The notes under the pieces: model-generated | What the model saw: only the letters and a program-made list of their open reading frames with translations | What the model was told of the DNA's origin: nothing | The model's database searches: none | Position numbers and translations under genes: made by a program | NCBI RefSeq assembly: GCF_016056305.1 | Contig: NZ_JAECZC010000003.1 | Location: 138,184-189,158, forward strand | Length of the DNA stretch: 50,975 nucleotides | From: Amazonocrinis nigriterrae CENA67 | GTDB lineage: Bacteria; Cyanobacteriota; Cyanobacteriia; Cyanobacteriales; Nostocaceae | Direction of reading: 5' to 3' | Shown: piece by piece, positions 26,794-35,123 of the stretch | How positions within the stretch are numbered: the first letter of the stretch is position 1 | Layout: each line of letters opens with the position of its first letter

Positions 26794-27147
26794 TATGTCC
26801 CCTGTATCGAATGTGTTGATTCACACAATTTCAAGATTTTAACTACGACATTAAACTAATACAAAACAGAATTTTTCCCCTTTTTTCAATGCCCTATTGG
26901 GGGATTTTACAGTGTACCTTAGGTAAGATTTACAATAAAATCTGCGTTAAATATTATACTTTTTTTCTAAATTGTAAATTTATGATAAATTACATTTTTA
27001 ATGTTCACTTAAAACTCTGATAATGAGTAAATAATATATATTTGTAAAGTTTTATTTTTTCATTCAATTTTAATAATTGATTTTTGATAAATAAAGATGT
27101 AGATATGATCATTAAACTTTATTCTGATCACATTTAATTAGATATAA
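26794..27147. other. regulatory gap upstream of cbiM, two palindromes
   Basis: Very AT-rich divergent region between cbiM and the VOC gene. It holds TGTG-N8-CACA at 26812-26827 and TACCT-T-AGGTA at 26915-26925. I searched by eye for a cobalamin riboswitch (B12 box) upstream of cbiM and found none. Confidence 0.4.
26812..26827. promoter_or_regulatory. CRP-like palindrome upstream of cbiM
   Basis: TGTGTTGATTCACACA fits TGTG-N8-CACA, the half-sites bound by Crp-family regulators. It lies only 19 bases before the cbiM ATG, a position that suggests repression if it is used at all. Confidence 0.3.
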
Positions 27148-27813
27148 ATGGAAATAGATCATATTTTTGTTTGTGTTGAACTGCAAGTGCCAGAAGCTGA
27201 ATTTCTCAAAGATTTTGGACTGACAGAAGGTATCCGTCGCATTCATCAAGGTCAAGGTACTGCCAACGTTTGCTTTTTCTTTCACAATGTTTATCTGGAG
27301 TTACTTTGGCTTAATGACAGCAATGAAATTCAATCTCCTGTTGTTAGTTCTACAGGTTTGTGGCAGCGTTGCCGTTGGCAAGAGACAAAAGCTTGTCCTT
27401 TCGGTATTGCATTACGAAGAGTCACACCTAATTTATTAGAAATACCATTCTCTACCTGGAATTACTATGCGCCTTATCTGCCATCAAATGCCTTCATTCC
27501 AATACTAGCCAACAGTGAAAATTTGTCTGAACCTTTGATTTTTATTTCACCCTCCAGCCAAAAACCTGCAAATTACCCCTTGGAAAAACAACGCCCATTA
27601 ACTCATCAAGCGGGATTTCTGGAAATTACAGCGTTGCGAGTCTTCTTACCTGGAGATAAAAATTTTTCTTTGGAAGTAACAAAATTAAGCGAAATTGGAA
27701 TCATAGAATTTTCACATGGTAATTCTTATCATTTAGAGATAGAGTTTGATAGTGGCAAGGAAGGTAGATTACACAATTTTCATCTGACACTACCAATTTC
27801 ATTTCAATGGTAA
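27148..27813 (+). CDS. VOC/glyoxalase-like domain protein
   Basis: Protein of 221 residues starting MEIDHIFVCVE, where the His is the usual first metal ligand of the vicinal-oxygen-chelate fold, followed by FGLTEGIRRIHQGQGTANVC, FFHNVYLELLWL (Glu ligand) and a second beta-alpha-beta half ending in LEIEFDSGKEGRLHNFHLTL. This fits the glyoxalase-like (PF13468-type) group. The reaction is unknown. It stands alone, divergent from the cobalt/nickel importer, and is followed by a large nested palindrome. Confidence 0.7.
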   Translation: MEIDHIFVCVELQVPEAEFLKDFGLTEGIRRIHQGQGTANVCFFFHNVYLELLWLNDSNEIQSPVVSSTGLWQRCRWQETKACPFGIALRRVTPNLLEIPFSTWNYYAPYLPSNAFIPILANSENLSEPLIFISPSSQKPANYPLEKQRPLTHQAGFLEITALRVFLPGDKNFSLEVTKLSEIGIIEFSHGNSYHLEIEFDSGKEGRLHNFHLTLPISFQW

Positions 27814-27847
27814 TATAGCGGTTCTGATTTTGTTGCAATACATTCGG

Positions 27848-27918
27848 AACCCCACCCCGCATTTGCTTTTTGCAAACGCTCCCCTCCCCGCTTGCGGGGA
27901 GGGGTTGGGGGTGGGGTT
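27848..27918. repeat. nested GC-rich palindrome (REP-like)
   Basis: Outer arms AACCCCACCCC (27848-27858) and GGGGTGGGGTT (27908-27918) enclose an inner perfect hairpin CCCCTCCCCGC-TT-GCGGGGAGGGG (27881-27904). This is a known style of cyanobacterial dispersed repeat. It sits between two genes that converge here and may also stop transcription. Confidence 0.7.
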
Positions 27919-28103
27919 GCGTACCTCATATAACTGAGAAATGCTATATTCATTTAAAATTAAAGGGTAAAGGTTTTTCATTTTTACCTTTACCCTGATT
28001 AATATATTATTGTTTTTCACAACATATTTGTACCTAGGCAACAGAGGCGATCGCTTGCCTGAAAATGGTCAATTTCTGCTCAATATTATAAAAACTAATA
28101 TTG

Positions 28104-29270
28104 CTAATTTGCTCTTGAAAGTGGTGTACGTCGTTGCTGTATTAGCAATCCAACCCCCATCCCAATACCGACAATGGCTGTAAAGTAAAATAAACCAATC
28201 AATCGAATATAAATCGGCGGTGCAATTCCCTCAACTTCAACAGACTGTGCCACTTTTATAGGTGAAAATTGACGGCTAGATCCAGAGGTAGGAGTTGCTT
28301 CTACCTCAATTTTGTGGGGAGAACCATCAAAAAATTGTTCCAGCCATGTTAGCTTACCTTCTTGGTCAGGAACTCCTTTATAGGTAAAAACTGTTAAATT
28401 ATGTTCTAGAGCGATCGCTTTTACTTGCAACACTACATCGTTGATAGGCTTTCCTGTCGCAGCATCCTTCACTTGTACAGCTAAATTCGCCAGTTTTCCC
28501 ACAGTCGCATTTTTATCTCCGTCAATACGGACTTCTAAATCTTGAGATTTTTGCACTGATGGTGCAATAGCTTCAGTATTGCTTGAGTGTCCACTACCAT
28601 GAGCCTCTGCGACTTCTGCACTAATGTTGATAAACAATAGTGTTATGATCGCTATCGCTGTCAATGTACTTAACAACAAGCGCACAGACTGCGGTGCAAT
28701 TTCTCCTTGTTGGAGTTCTTCTTGTCCGCCGATAATCCAACCACCCAACAATCCAACTGATAGTAAAATAGCTGCAATGACAGCAAAATACTTATATTTA
28801 ACTGGATTTTCTCGGACTTTCAGATTCAAGGTTTGTTCATAGGGAGCAAAAGCATTGGCTACCAAAGGCGACACATTCACCTGTAGTTGGTAATTACCGC
28901 GAATGGGTAATATCTGCTGGAATTCTAGCTTACCATCAGGTGCGATCGCATCCATTTGCAGTAATTTTGTTCCCTCAACAATGGGGAAATCTGTAGTTAA
29001 CCAAGGATTAGATGGTGGTGTCAGAATTGTTAGGTGGATTAAAGCATTTTTTAACGGTTTATTCTCACCATCAACAGCTTGTAGTGTCAGAGTAACGGGA
29101 GATTCCGGTTTTTCTGCTTCTGCTTCAAAGGGAAGAATACGTTCTAAAGGTGGGTTGGTGGAGAGTTGTACTTTGGGTACGGGAGTTTGAGAAACTCCTA
29201 CCAAAGAATAAAGAATTGACAACGCTATGCAAACAGCGCTGATAACTCCAAACAGTTGATACTTTTTCAT
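28104..29270 (-). CDS. membrane protein with two extracytoplasmic Ig-like domains
   Basis: From the ATG at 29270 (MKKYQLFG; the frame opens at 29294) the protein has 388 residues. It has an N-terminal helix or signal anchor (about 4-22), a beta-rich domain (PVTLTLQAVDGENKPLKNAL), two central helices (about 160-185 and 200-222), a His-containing turn (AEAHGSGHSS), a second beta-rich domain (NATVGKLANLAVQVKDAATG) and a final helix (about 355-378). The beta domains look like YtkA/Ig-like folds. No named family. It lies downstream of CbtB on the same strand in a metal-related neighbourhood, so a role in metal delivery at the membrane is only a suggestion. Confidence 0.65.
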   Translation of the reverse strand: MKKYQLFGVISAVCIALSILYSLVGVSQTPVPKVQLSTNPPLERILPFEAEAEKPESPVTLTLQAVDGENKPLKNALIHLTILTPPSNPWLTTDFPIVEGTKLLQMDAIAPDGKLEFQQILPIRGNYQLQVNVSPLVANAFAPYEQTLNLKVRENPVKYKYFAVIAAILLSVGLLGGWIIGGQEELQQGEIAPQSVRLLLSTLTAIAIITLLFINISAEVAEAHGSGHSSNTEAIAPSVQKSQDLEVRIDGDKNATVGKLANLAVQVKDAATGKPINDVVLQVKAIALEHNLTVFTYKGVPDQEGKLTWLEQFFDGSPHKIEVEATPTSGSSRQFSPIKVAQSVEVEGIAPPIYIRLIGLFYFTAIVGIGMGVGLLIQQRRTPLSRAN

Positions 29271-29294
29271 GAAACCTGAATGTAAGTGGGGCAA

Positions 29295-29687
29295 CTCAGT
29301 AACTTTTGCAACTGAGACTAATTCTGTATGAAGATGCGGCTAATTATCTTAGACTTTCACAAGAAATTAACAACCAATCACAAAAAGCGTTAAGAAATTG
29401 AAGATTCAAACGATTTAGAGCAGCCTTCGTAAGAAACAGTATGATAACTTGACAGTCTTAGCCTTTCTTTACTTGATCGCAAATAAATGACGCGCCAATA
29501 ATTAGTTATAAATCAGACATGGCTTGAAATAGAATTAAGTAATATAAAGATGTTTTTTCCATCTCTACATTACTTAAAATTCTTTCCCAGCAAAAATGTT
29601 GGCGCGGAGTCTGCGCTATATTAGCTTCATAACTTTGTCACATGTCTGAACACAGCCGAATGCACTAACAAATCTTGAAATAGTCAT
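29295..29687. repeat. gap holding an inverted-repeat element
   Basis: CGCGCCAA at 29491-29498 and TTGGCGCG at 29599-29606 bound a stretch with an inner imperfect hairpin (TTAAGTAAT 29535-29543 with ATTACTTAA 29569-29577). This is an element of about 115 bases between cbtB and the Ig-like gene. Nothing else seen; no riboswitch recognised. Confidence 0.45.
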
Positions 29688-29879
29688 TTAGTGACAAGCA
29701 ACGCCTAAAGTGTGGTGACGCAGTGAGTGTGCTGTGTTATGAGCTGCTGGATAGGTAGAGAACAAGGCAGTCCAGATAACTAACGAAGATAGCAACATAT
29801 AAAGTGTTACCTGCACAGGCTTGGACAGAGTAATACTTGCAGTCTTCTGCAATGCTGCACTATTAGAAAAATTAGCCAT
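29688..29879 (-). CDS. cbtB: CbtB-type cobalt transporter subunit
   Basis: Protein of 63 residues with one membrane helix (about 22-42) and a short His-rich C-terminal tail: His47, His51, His55, His56 and His63 (AAHNTAHSLRHHTLGVACH). One helix plus a His-rich tail is the mark of CbtB, a predicted cobalt-uptake subunit usually found with CbtA and under B12 control. No cbtA gene is present here; the downstream Ig-like membrane protein is unrelated by eye. An ECF importer for the same metals lies 3 kb away on the same strand. Confidence 0.75.
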   Translation of the reverse strand: MANFSNSAALQKTASITLSKPVQVTLYMLLSSLVIWTALFSTYPAAHNTAHSLRHHTLGVACH

Positions 29880-30679
29880 TGATGACCTCCCATAATTAAT
29901 TTGGGTAATTAGTTAATCAAGGGGCATTATCGCACTTGATTGCAAAAAAGATATCCGATAAACTTTGGATTTGACAACGGTGTATAAAATGTATTGGATA
30001 GTTCGGTTTTGCTAAAAATTATAGAATAAAAAATTTTTTGATACTGGGCGAAATACTTAATGTTAGGCGATTTTGACCTATCAGTGTTAGCATAATTATT
30101 TTTTCAAGCATTTCTGTTGCCATCAATATACAGTCGTAAGCTACACACACTTTACTATCACTTGACCTTCAATTTCTCCAAATGCAGAAATCTACACATA
30201 AAGTCCATATAAATAACAAAAGAATGACACATAGTTTTGAATGATAGCATTTTGAATGCTGAACACAATGATAAAAAACTCTATCCACAAGGGAATAGGG
30301 CATGGGGCATGGGAAGAAGTTACCTCTGTTTCCTATCCTTGTTCCTGCCTTCAAAGGTCTTGGTAAAGGCTCTTGCGAATTTCAATAGCATATCTGATGA
30401 CATTTATTGCAAATTTTTTTGATTTAGGTAATGCTTAGTCAAGTAATAGGTCTGGGTAAAGGAGGCATGGTAATAGAAGAAGTCATACTGTAGTTTCCTT
30501 ACTCATACGCTTTTTTGCTCAGGAAGCTTCTAGATTATAACTTTCATCCTCTGCCTTGTTTTGGAAAATAGCTCAACGTAAGTCAACAAGTTTATTGACA
30601 ATAATTATTGATTGAGATAGGATGCGAAGTAATTGGGAATTTATTGCAATTTTTTAAACTGTAAAACGTTGATAATGCG
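29880..30679. other. 800-base gap between cbtB and the multicopper oxidase gene
   Basis: AT-rich. It holds a few GGGCATG 7-mers near 30296-30312. Short frames here (about 60 codons) have no coding character. An isolated AAAGGAGGCATG at about 30456-30468 opens only eight codons. No cobalamin riboswitch motif found upstream of cbtB. Confidence 0.4.
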
Positions 30680-31690
30680 ATGCCAAAGCAATTGATTTTG
30701 GGGCAAGAAAAACTTTGGAACCGTCGTCAACTGCTGAGATTGGGTTTAGCAGGTATGGGCGTCACTGGGGCGGTGGCGCTTTGGCAAACTCTGAATGTAC
30801 AAAGTAAGTCAACTGTCAGAATACCACCCATGGATATGGAAGCACCTTCAGGTGCTGCGAATCCCATGCAGGTGCTACGGAATTTTGATTATGGAACAGT
30901 GAAGAAAGAAAATGGACGCACCATCCGAGAATTTCAGTTAACTGCTGGTACTTCGGTGATTCAACTAAATAGTGCTGTTTCTTACAACATTTGGGATTTA
31001 AACGGGCGTATACCAGGGCCAACGCTACGGGCAAAACAGGGCGATCGCGTCCGAGTACTCTTTCTTAACCAAGCGGGACATTCCCACTCTTTGCATTTTC
31101 ATGGTATTCATCCCGCAGAAATGGATGGTGTTCGCCCAGTTGGCAATGGTAAAGCAACAATTTATGAATTTGATGCTGAACCTTACGGTGTTCACCTATA
31201 TCACTGTCATATTGAACCAGTCACCCGTCACATTGCTAAGGGACTGTATGGGATGTTCATCATCGATCCACCTACACCACGTCCTGCGGCTGATGAAATA
31301 GTGCTAATAATGGCTGGATATGACGTGAATGAGGATAGCCATAATGAGTATTACGCCTTCAACGGTTTGCCTCATCACTACATGCATCACCCGATCCAGA
31401 TTTACCAAAATCAGTTAATTCGGCTGTATGTGCTTAACATCATCGAATACGATACAGCAGTAACGTTTCATCTCCATGCCAACTTCTTTGATGTGTATCG
31501 CACAGGTATGACGATGACGTCTAGCGAGAAAACTGACGTAATTACGATGGGTATAGCAGAACGGCACATTTTGGAATTCGCCTTCCGCTATCCAGGTAAG
31601 TATATGTTTCATCCCCATCAGGATGCGATCGCTGAGAACGGGTGCATGGGCCAATTTGAAGTCGTCGCTAACAATAAAGCTAAAACTTAA
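30680..31690 (+). CDS. two-domain multicopper oxidase, Tat-exported
   Basis: Protein of 336 residues with a twin-arginine signal (NRRQLLRLGLAGMGVTGAV, Arg15-Arg16). Domain 1 carries HSHSLHFHG (134-142) and HLYHCHIEPVTRHIAKGLYG with Cys176, His177, His184 and Met192, a full type 1 copper site plus type 2/3 ligands. Domain 2 carries FHLHANFF (His264, His266) and FHPHQ (His311, His313) but no Cys-containing type 1 site. The type 1 copper in the first domain only is the layout called type C of the two-domain laccases, which act as trimers and use O2 to oxidise metal ions or phenols in the periplasm. It stands alone. Confidence 0.88.
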   Translation: MPKQLILGQEKLWNRRQLLRLGLAGMGVTGAVALWQTLNVQSKSTVRIPPMDMEAPSGAANPMQVLRNFDYGTVKKENGRTIREFQLTAGTSVIQLNSAVSYNIWDLNGRIPGPTLRAKQGDRVRVLFLNQAGHSHSLHFHGIHPAEMDGVRPVGNGKATIYEFDAEPYGVHLYHCHIEPVTRHIAKGLYGMFIIDPPTPRPAADEIVLIMAGYDVNEDSHNEYYAFNGLPHHYMHHPIQIYQNQLIRLYVLNIIEYDTAVTFHLHANFFDVYRTGMTMTSSEKTDVITMGIAERHILEFAFRYPGKYMFHPHQDAIAENGCMGQFEVVANNKAKT

Positions 31691-31763
31691 ATACTTGTTG
31701 TCGAGTCGTTCTGAAGTTACCCCCCTAATACCATTTCACGAAAATTCTGATAAATATAGATTT

Positions 31764-31801
31764 TTTGTAGGGTAGCACAGCTAGCTGTACTACCCTACAA
31801 A
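31764..31801. repeat. 38-base near-perfect palindrome
   Basis: Arms TTTGTAGGGTAG and CTACCCTACAAA with a palindromic centre ACAGCTAGCTGT and one mismatched pair. It lies 74 bases after the oxidase stop; it could act as a terminator but also looks like the internal palindrome of the inverted-repeat elements. Confidence 0.65.
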
Positions 31802-31863
31802 CGTATTAATTCCCTCAGCTTCAGCCAAAACGGGGTTGTTCTTTAGGAACTGATTGCTAGCTA

Positions 31864-31965
31864 ATACCAATTTGAAAAAAGAATGCAACAGATATCTTCT
31901 AGGGGCGTACATCTGTACGCCCCTATAGTTAATCCATGTGTCGCAAAGATTATTTAAATCGGTAT
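31864..31965. repeat. small inverted-repeat (MITE-like) element, second copy type
   Basis: ATACCAATTT (31864-31873) and AAATCGGTAT (31956-31965) are inverted with one mismatch. Inside is a perfect palindrome at 31900-31925 (TAGGGGCGTACA-TC-TGTACGCCCCTA). Its ends, length (102) and layout match the element at 1211-1314, while the palindrome sequence is different. Confidence 0.6.
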
Positions 31966-32572
31966 CAGTAAACTCTCTATGACATCTTTACAGAAACTTT
32001 ATATTGATTTGATATTAACACGTATTGTCATACTGGTGCAAATAGTGTAGTCAGTGACTTCAAAAAAGCTTTAAACCTACTTTTAGAGATTATCCATCAA
32101 TCACTTAGCCATAACCTTGTTTGTCGATTTCTGCTTGTTTTACAGCCTATAGCTAGTTATTAGCTGCGTTAATATTAATAGACTATGTAAATAATTTTAA
32201 TTTTATTTCCCACTTTTCTTACTTTTCCTACTTTTTAAAATTATCAAAAGCCTGCTTTTACCAATTTTCTTACTTATATTTTTATTGGTAAATCCCGTTT
32301 TTTTACCAGGAAGATTTACTGAATTTTTACTATTTCTTTAAATAAATCTATCGTGCGAAATAGTAATGTAATAACAGGGTGAATATTCAAGACATAACCA
32401 ATCACGTCAGATACATTCAGTTTGACAGCTGTTCTATGAATGCAAAAGTGTATTCTCAAACCTGTGAATACTCTTAATTAGAGGTGGCTGAAAACTTGTA
32501 ATATCTGCAAATTTTGGTTCAATATCAGGATAAATTCACTAGTTTGCACTTTCTTGAGAATTTTACAATTTT

Positions 32573-32577
32573 AGGAG
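32573..32577 (+). promoter_or_regulatory. ribosome binding site of the leader peptide gene
   Basis: AGGAG five bases before ATG 32583. It decides the start against the longer open frame from 32514. Confidence 0.8.
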
Positions 32578-32582
32578 TTTTT

Positions 32583-32822
32583 ATGTCTCATCACACTTTT
32601 GAGCTAGAGAACATTGCAGCTATGACAGAGTTGAATGATGAAGAAATCACGAACCTAGTAGGAGGATCTGGTTATGTCTATGATGGTGACTTGATAGATT
32701 TAGATGACTTGGTAGATTTAAATTTAGATACAGGTGACATTCTCAGCAATAATGATGTAGATGTACTGACTATCAATCCCATTGTAGGGTTATTGGGTAC
32801 TCTCCTCGGTAACAAAACCTAA
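32583..32822 (+). CDS. double-glycine leader peptide, putative secreted peptide precursor
   Basis: Protein of 79 residues. The leader (MSHHTFELENIAAMTELNDE, then EITNLVGG) ends in a Gly-Gly at 27-28 preceded by the L/V pattern recognised by C39 peptidases (L18, E21, L25, V26). The core after cleavage, 51 residues, is very acidic (ten Asp, one Lys), has no Cys, and ends in a hydrophobic stretch (INPIVGLLGTLLGNKT). Lack of Cys rules out lanthionine or disulphide bacteriocins. It is followed, after repeats, by an HlyD adaptor and a C39-containing double ABC protein on the same strand, its likely exporter. The family is not one I can name; it is not a clear Nif11 or nitrile-hydratase-type leader. 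Confidence 0.7.
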   Translation: MSHHTFELENIAAMTELNDEEITNLVGGSGYVYDGDLIDLDDLVDLNLDTGDILSNNDVDVLTINPIVGLLGTLLGNKT

Positions 32823-32835
32823 GTTTTGAGAAATA

Positions 32836-32945
32836 TGGTATTGGGTTATAATGCCAATTTTTTCAATCATTATTTCTAGAATTGTTCAAAGCTAACAATA
32901 GCACTATTGATCGAAAAAGTTAGACAGTAAAACCCAATATCAATA
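32836..32945. repeat. possible inverted-repeat element
   Basis: GGTATTGGGTT at 32836-32846 faces AACCCAATATC near 32933-32943: nine bases match exactly as an inverted pair. It lies directly downstream of the peptide gene. Confidence 0.4.
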
Positions 32946-32950
32946 ACATA

Positions 32951-32993
32951 TGAGAAATAGAGTTTTTGTGTTCTAAAAAAACTCTATTTCTCA
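32951..32993. terminator. 17-bp perfect hairpin downstream of the peptide gene
   Basis: TGAGAAATAGAGTTTTT (32951-32967) pairs with AAAAACTCTATTTCTCA (32977-32993) over a nine-base loop. It probably ends or protects the peptide mRNA, giving more peptide than exporter transcript. There is no T-run after it on the plus strand, so termination is unproven. Confidence 0.5.
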
Positions 32994-33031
32994 AAAAAAC
33001 CAGAGTGTAGAAGTTTTAAAATTTCAAAATT

Positions 33032-33159
33032 ATAGTTAAATAAAAGTGTTTTTCCGAAATGATGTGCAGTTATATTACTACACCTTTTTATTCATATAGT
33101 TAAATAAAAGTGTTTTTCCGAAATGATGTGCAGTTATATTACTACACCTTTTTATTCAT
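33032..33159. repeat. perfect 2 x 64-bp tandem duplication
   Basis: The unit at 33032-33095 is repeated without change at 33096-33159. Each copy holds a micro-frame that opens ATGATGTGCAGTTATATTAC and encodes MMCSYITTPFYSYS; neither has a Shine-Dalgarno. Identity over 64 bases implies a recent duplication. Confidence 0.85.
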
Positions 33160-33310
33160 ACAGTGAATAGTTAGGATAAAAACTGAGCAACATCTACAAA
33201 AAAATAAAATTTACAAAGCTAGTACATACGCACACTCTACGAATTCTTGGCGTTCTTAGCGTCTTACTGAGTCCAGTTTCCGTCTAGGCTTATGGATCCA
33301 TTGGGAACTG

Positions 33311-33405
33311 GTGTTCGCGTTAGCGCAAGCGTTGCGCGAGTCTTCTACCCTTGGGGAGACGCTACGCTTTCCGAGCGTCAGCGTATCCGTTCGCGAAGCG
33401 TCTCA
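33311..33405. repeat. Nostoc-type GCTACGC/GCGTCTC dispersed repeat cluster
   Basis: A mosaic of short GC-rich inverted pieces: GTTCGCGTTAGCGCAAGCG, GGAGACGCTACGC paired with GCGAAGCGTCTC, and others. Such pieces are scattered through Nostoc genomes. No coding frame. Confidence 0.6.
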
Positions 33406-33527
33406 GACAGGAGAAGGATTCACCCAAAGGGCGGTTCGATAAATTAGGCTTAAGCTCAATTTTTGCGTAAGTCCTAAAAGATTTATTTCTGCATATATTG
33501 ACCTCTTATTTCATGAAAGGTTAATGT

Positions 33528-33686
33528 ATGTGTATGAATATCAGTAATATCAAGCAAGCAAATTATCTCATCGCATACATTTTATTAATACTCCAATTGA
33601 CAAAATTGCAGCAACAAAATTTTCTTATCTCAAAACTGGGTGTTGTTTTCACTCCCATCAAAATTGGGATGGTGTTCGGTGGTTAG
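33528..33686 (+). CDS. possible small hydrophobic protein overlapping the HlyD start
   Basis: A 52-codon frame (MCMNISNIKQANYLIAYILL ... VFTPIKIGMVFGG) with AAAGG at 33516-33520, seven bases before the ATG. Its stop lies eight bases into the HlyD frame that begins at GTG 33679, a layout typical of translational coupling. One hydrophobic helix is predicted. No family recognised and it may be chance. Confidence 0.25.
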   Translation: MCMNISNIKQANYLIAYILLILQLTKLQQQNFLISKLGVVFTPIKIGMVFGG

Positions 33687-35118
33687 GCAAAAAAGTGAGC
33701 TGTTCCGCAAAGAAGCTTTAGAACGTGCTTCTTCGCCAGAAGAATTAGATCAAATCATGCAGGTAGTCAATCCTCAAAATTGGCTACCTTTAGTTGCTGT
33801 TGGTTCGTTGGTAGCAGCGGGGCTGAGTTGGAGTATTTTAGGACGAATCCCCATTACAGTGACGGGTCAAGGAATAATAGTCTATGCCAGCACAGTTACC
33901 TCGTTCCAATCACCGATCGCAGGTAAGTTGCGAACAATCAACGTGCGTGTTGGCGACTCAGTGAAAAGAGGTGATGTGCTGGCGACGCTAGACCAAAGCG
34001 AACTCCTCAAACAGCTACAATTAGTACGCGCTAAATTAGAGCAACTACAAGTACAGGATCGTGATGCTAACTCGTTGCAACAGCAGCGACAGAACGTAGA
34101 CAAACAGGCGATTGAACAGCAACGCCAAACTTTGCAGCAAAGTCTGCAAGCAGTACAAAAGCTCACACCGATTTTAAAAGAAAAAGGGCTGGATTCCATT
34201 GGGCGCGATCGCATCAACCAAAAACAACGCCTGCAAGCACTCCAGCAACTTTTACCCACTTTCAAACAGAGATTAGACAACCGCGAGCAATTATTGAGGC
34301 TAGGAGCAATTTCTGGTGATACAGTCTTACAGGCACAGCAAGACTACTTAAATGCTGTGACACAAATTAATGAAGCCGAATCACAGCTAAAACAATTGGA
34401 TGTCAAAGAAGCAGATGCTCAACGCCAATATCTAGAGAACCTCAACTCAATTAGAGATTTGCAAACGCAGTTAAAACAACTAGACAGCAAACAAGCAACA
34501 GCTGCACAACAAGACTTAGAAACTGCAAATAACCGTAAAAAAGAAATTCAGGAAGTCCAACGCAATATTGCTCAATTGGCATTGCAATTGTCAACCAACA
34601 GCCTGATTAAAAGCAGTTACACCGGACGTATTTTAGAAATTTCCGCAAATCCGGGACAGGTTGTTCTCCAGGGTACACCTATAGGAGCGATCGCTGCACA
34701 AAAACCATCAGCCCAACCAGTCAGCATCACATTTTTTACCGTTGGCGATGGTAAGAAAATTCAACCAGGAATGAAGTTACAAATCACGCCCACCACAGTG
34801 CAACGAGAACGTTTTGGTGGCATCATTGGTACTGTTACAGATGTCTCAGCTTTTCCCGTAACCAAAGAAGCTGCATTAAGCGTAGTGGGCAATTCCGAAT
34901 TCGTGCAAGGCTTGATGTCACAAGGGCCACAGATTCAAGTTACTGCACGACTACAACCAGATGCTTCCACCTTCAGCCGTTACAAATGGTCTTCCTCCCA
35001 AGGGCCACAGTTGCCAGTAACTTCTGGAACTACAACCACCGTACAAGTCACCGTGGAAGAACGCGCCCCCATTAGCTTTATCATCCCGCTTTTGAGATCA
35101 TGGAGTGGTATTTCCTGA
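33679..35118 (+). CDS. HlyD-type membrane fusion protein (NHLM bacteriocin secretion adaptor)
   Basis: From the GTG at 33679 the protein has about 479 residues (frame open to TTG 33640). It begins ELFRKEALERASSPEELDQI, like adaptor proteins of the NHLM bacteriocin systems. A membrane helix (NWLPLVAVGSLVAAGLSWSI), a first lipoyl half (GKLRTINVRVGDSVKRGDVL), a long Gln-rich coiled coil (about 110-300) and a second lipoyl half (YTGRILEISANPGQVVLQGT) follow. The adaptor bridges the inner-membrane ABC exporter to the periplasm or outer membrane. It is 199 bases upstream of the double ABC exporter on the same strand. Confidence 0.85.
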   Translation: MVRQKSELFRKEALERASSPEELDQIMQVVNPQNWLPLVAVGSLVAAGLSWSILGRIPITVTGQGIIVYASTVTSFQSPIAGKLRTINVRVGDSVKRGDVLATLDQSELLKQLQLVRAKLEQLQVQDRDANSLQQQRQNVDKQAIEQQRQTLQQSLQAVQKLTPILKEKGLDSIGRDRINQKQRLQALQQLLPTFKQRLDNREQLLRLGAISGDTVLQAQQDYLNAVTQINEAESQLKQLDVKEADAQRQYLENLNSIRDLQTQLKQLDSKQATAAQQDLETANNRKKEIQEVQRNIAQLALQLSTNSLIKSSYTGRILEISANPGQVVLQGTPIGAIAAQKPSAQPVSITFFTVGDGKKIQPGMKLQITPTTVQRERFGGIIGTVTDVSAFPVTKEAALSVVGNSEFVQGLMSQGPQIQVTARLQPDASTFSRYKWSSSQGPQLPVTSGTTTTVQVTVEERAPISFIIPLLRSWSGIS

Positions 35119-35123
35119 TACTC

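Larger units (their letters stand above)
31691..32582. other. long AT-rich gap with palindromes before the leader peptide gene
   Basis: It holds the palindrome at 31764-31801 and the inverted-repeat element at 31864-31965 (listed), then about 600 AT-rich bases with no frame. The promoter of the peptide gene should lie in 32350-32570; I could not fix it. Confidence 0.4.

Noticed and set aside
26794-27147. Cobalamin riboswitch before cbiM
   Set aside because: No B12-box-like or adenosylcobalamin-core sequence found by eye; region is AT-rich with short palindromes only.
30456-30492. AAAGGAGG followed by ATG
   Set aside because: The frame ends after eight codons and the spacing is too short for a normal start.
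29880-30679. Cobalamin riboswitch before cbtB
   Set aside because: Same reason; CbtB genes are often B12-controlled but no conserved box is visible here.
32583-32822. Peptide as a Nif11 or nitrile-hydratase-leader precursor
   Set aside because: It lacks the long characteristic leader of either family; only a short double-glycine leader is seen.
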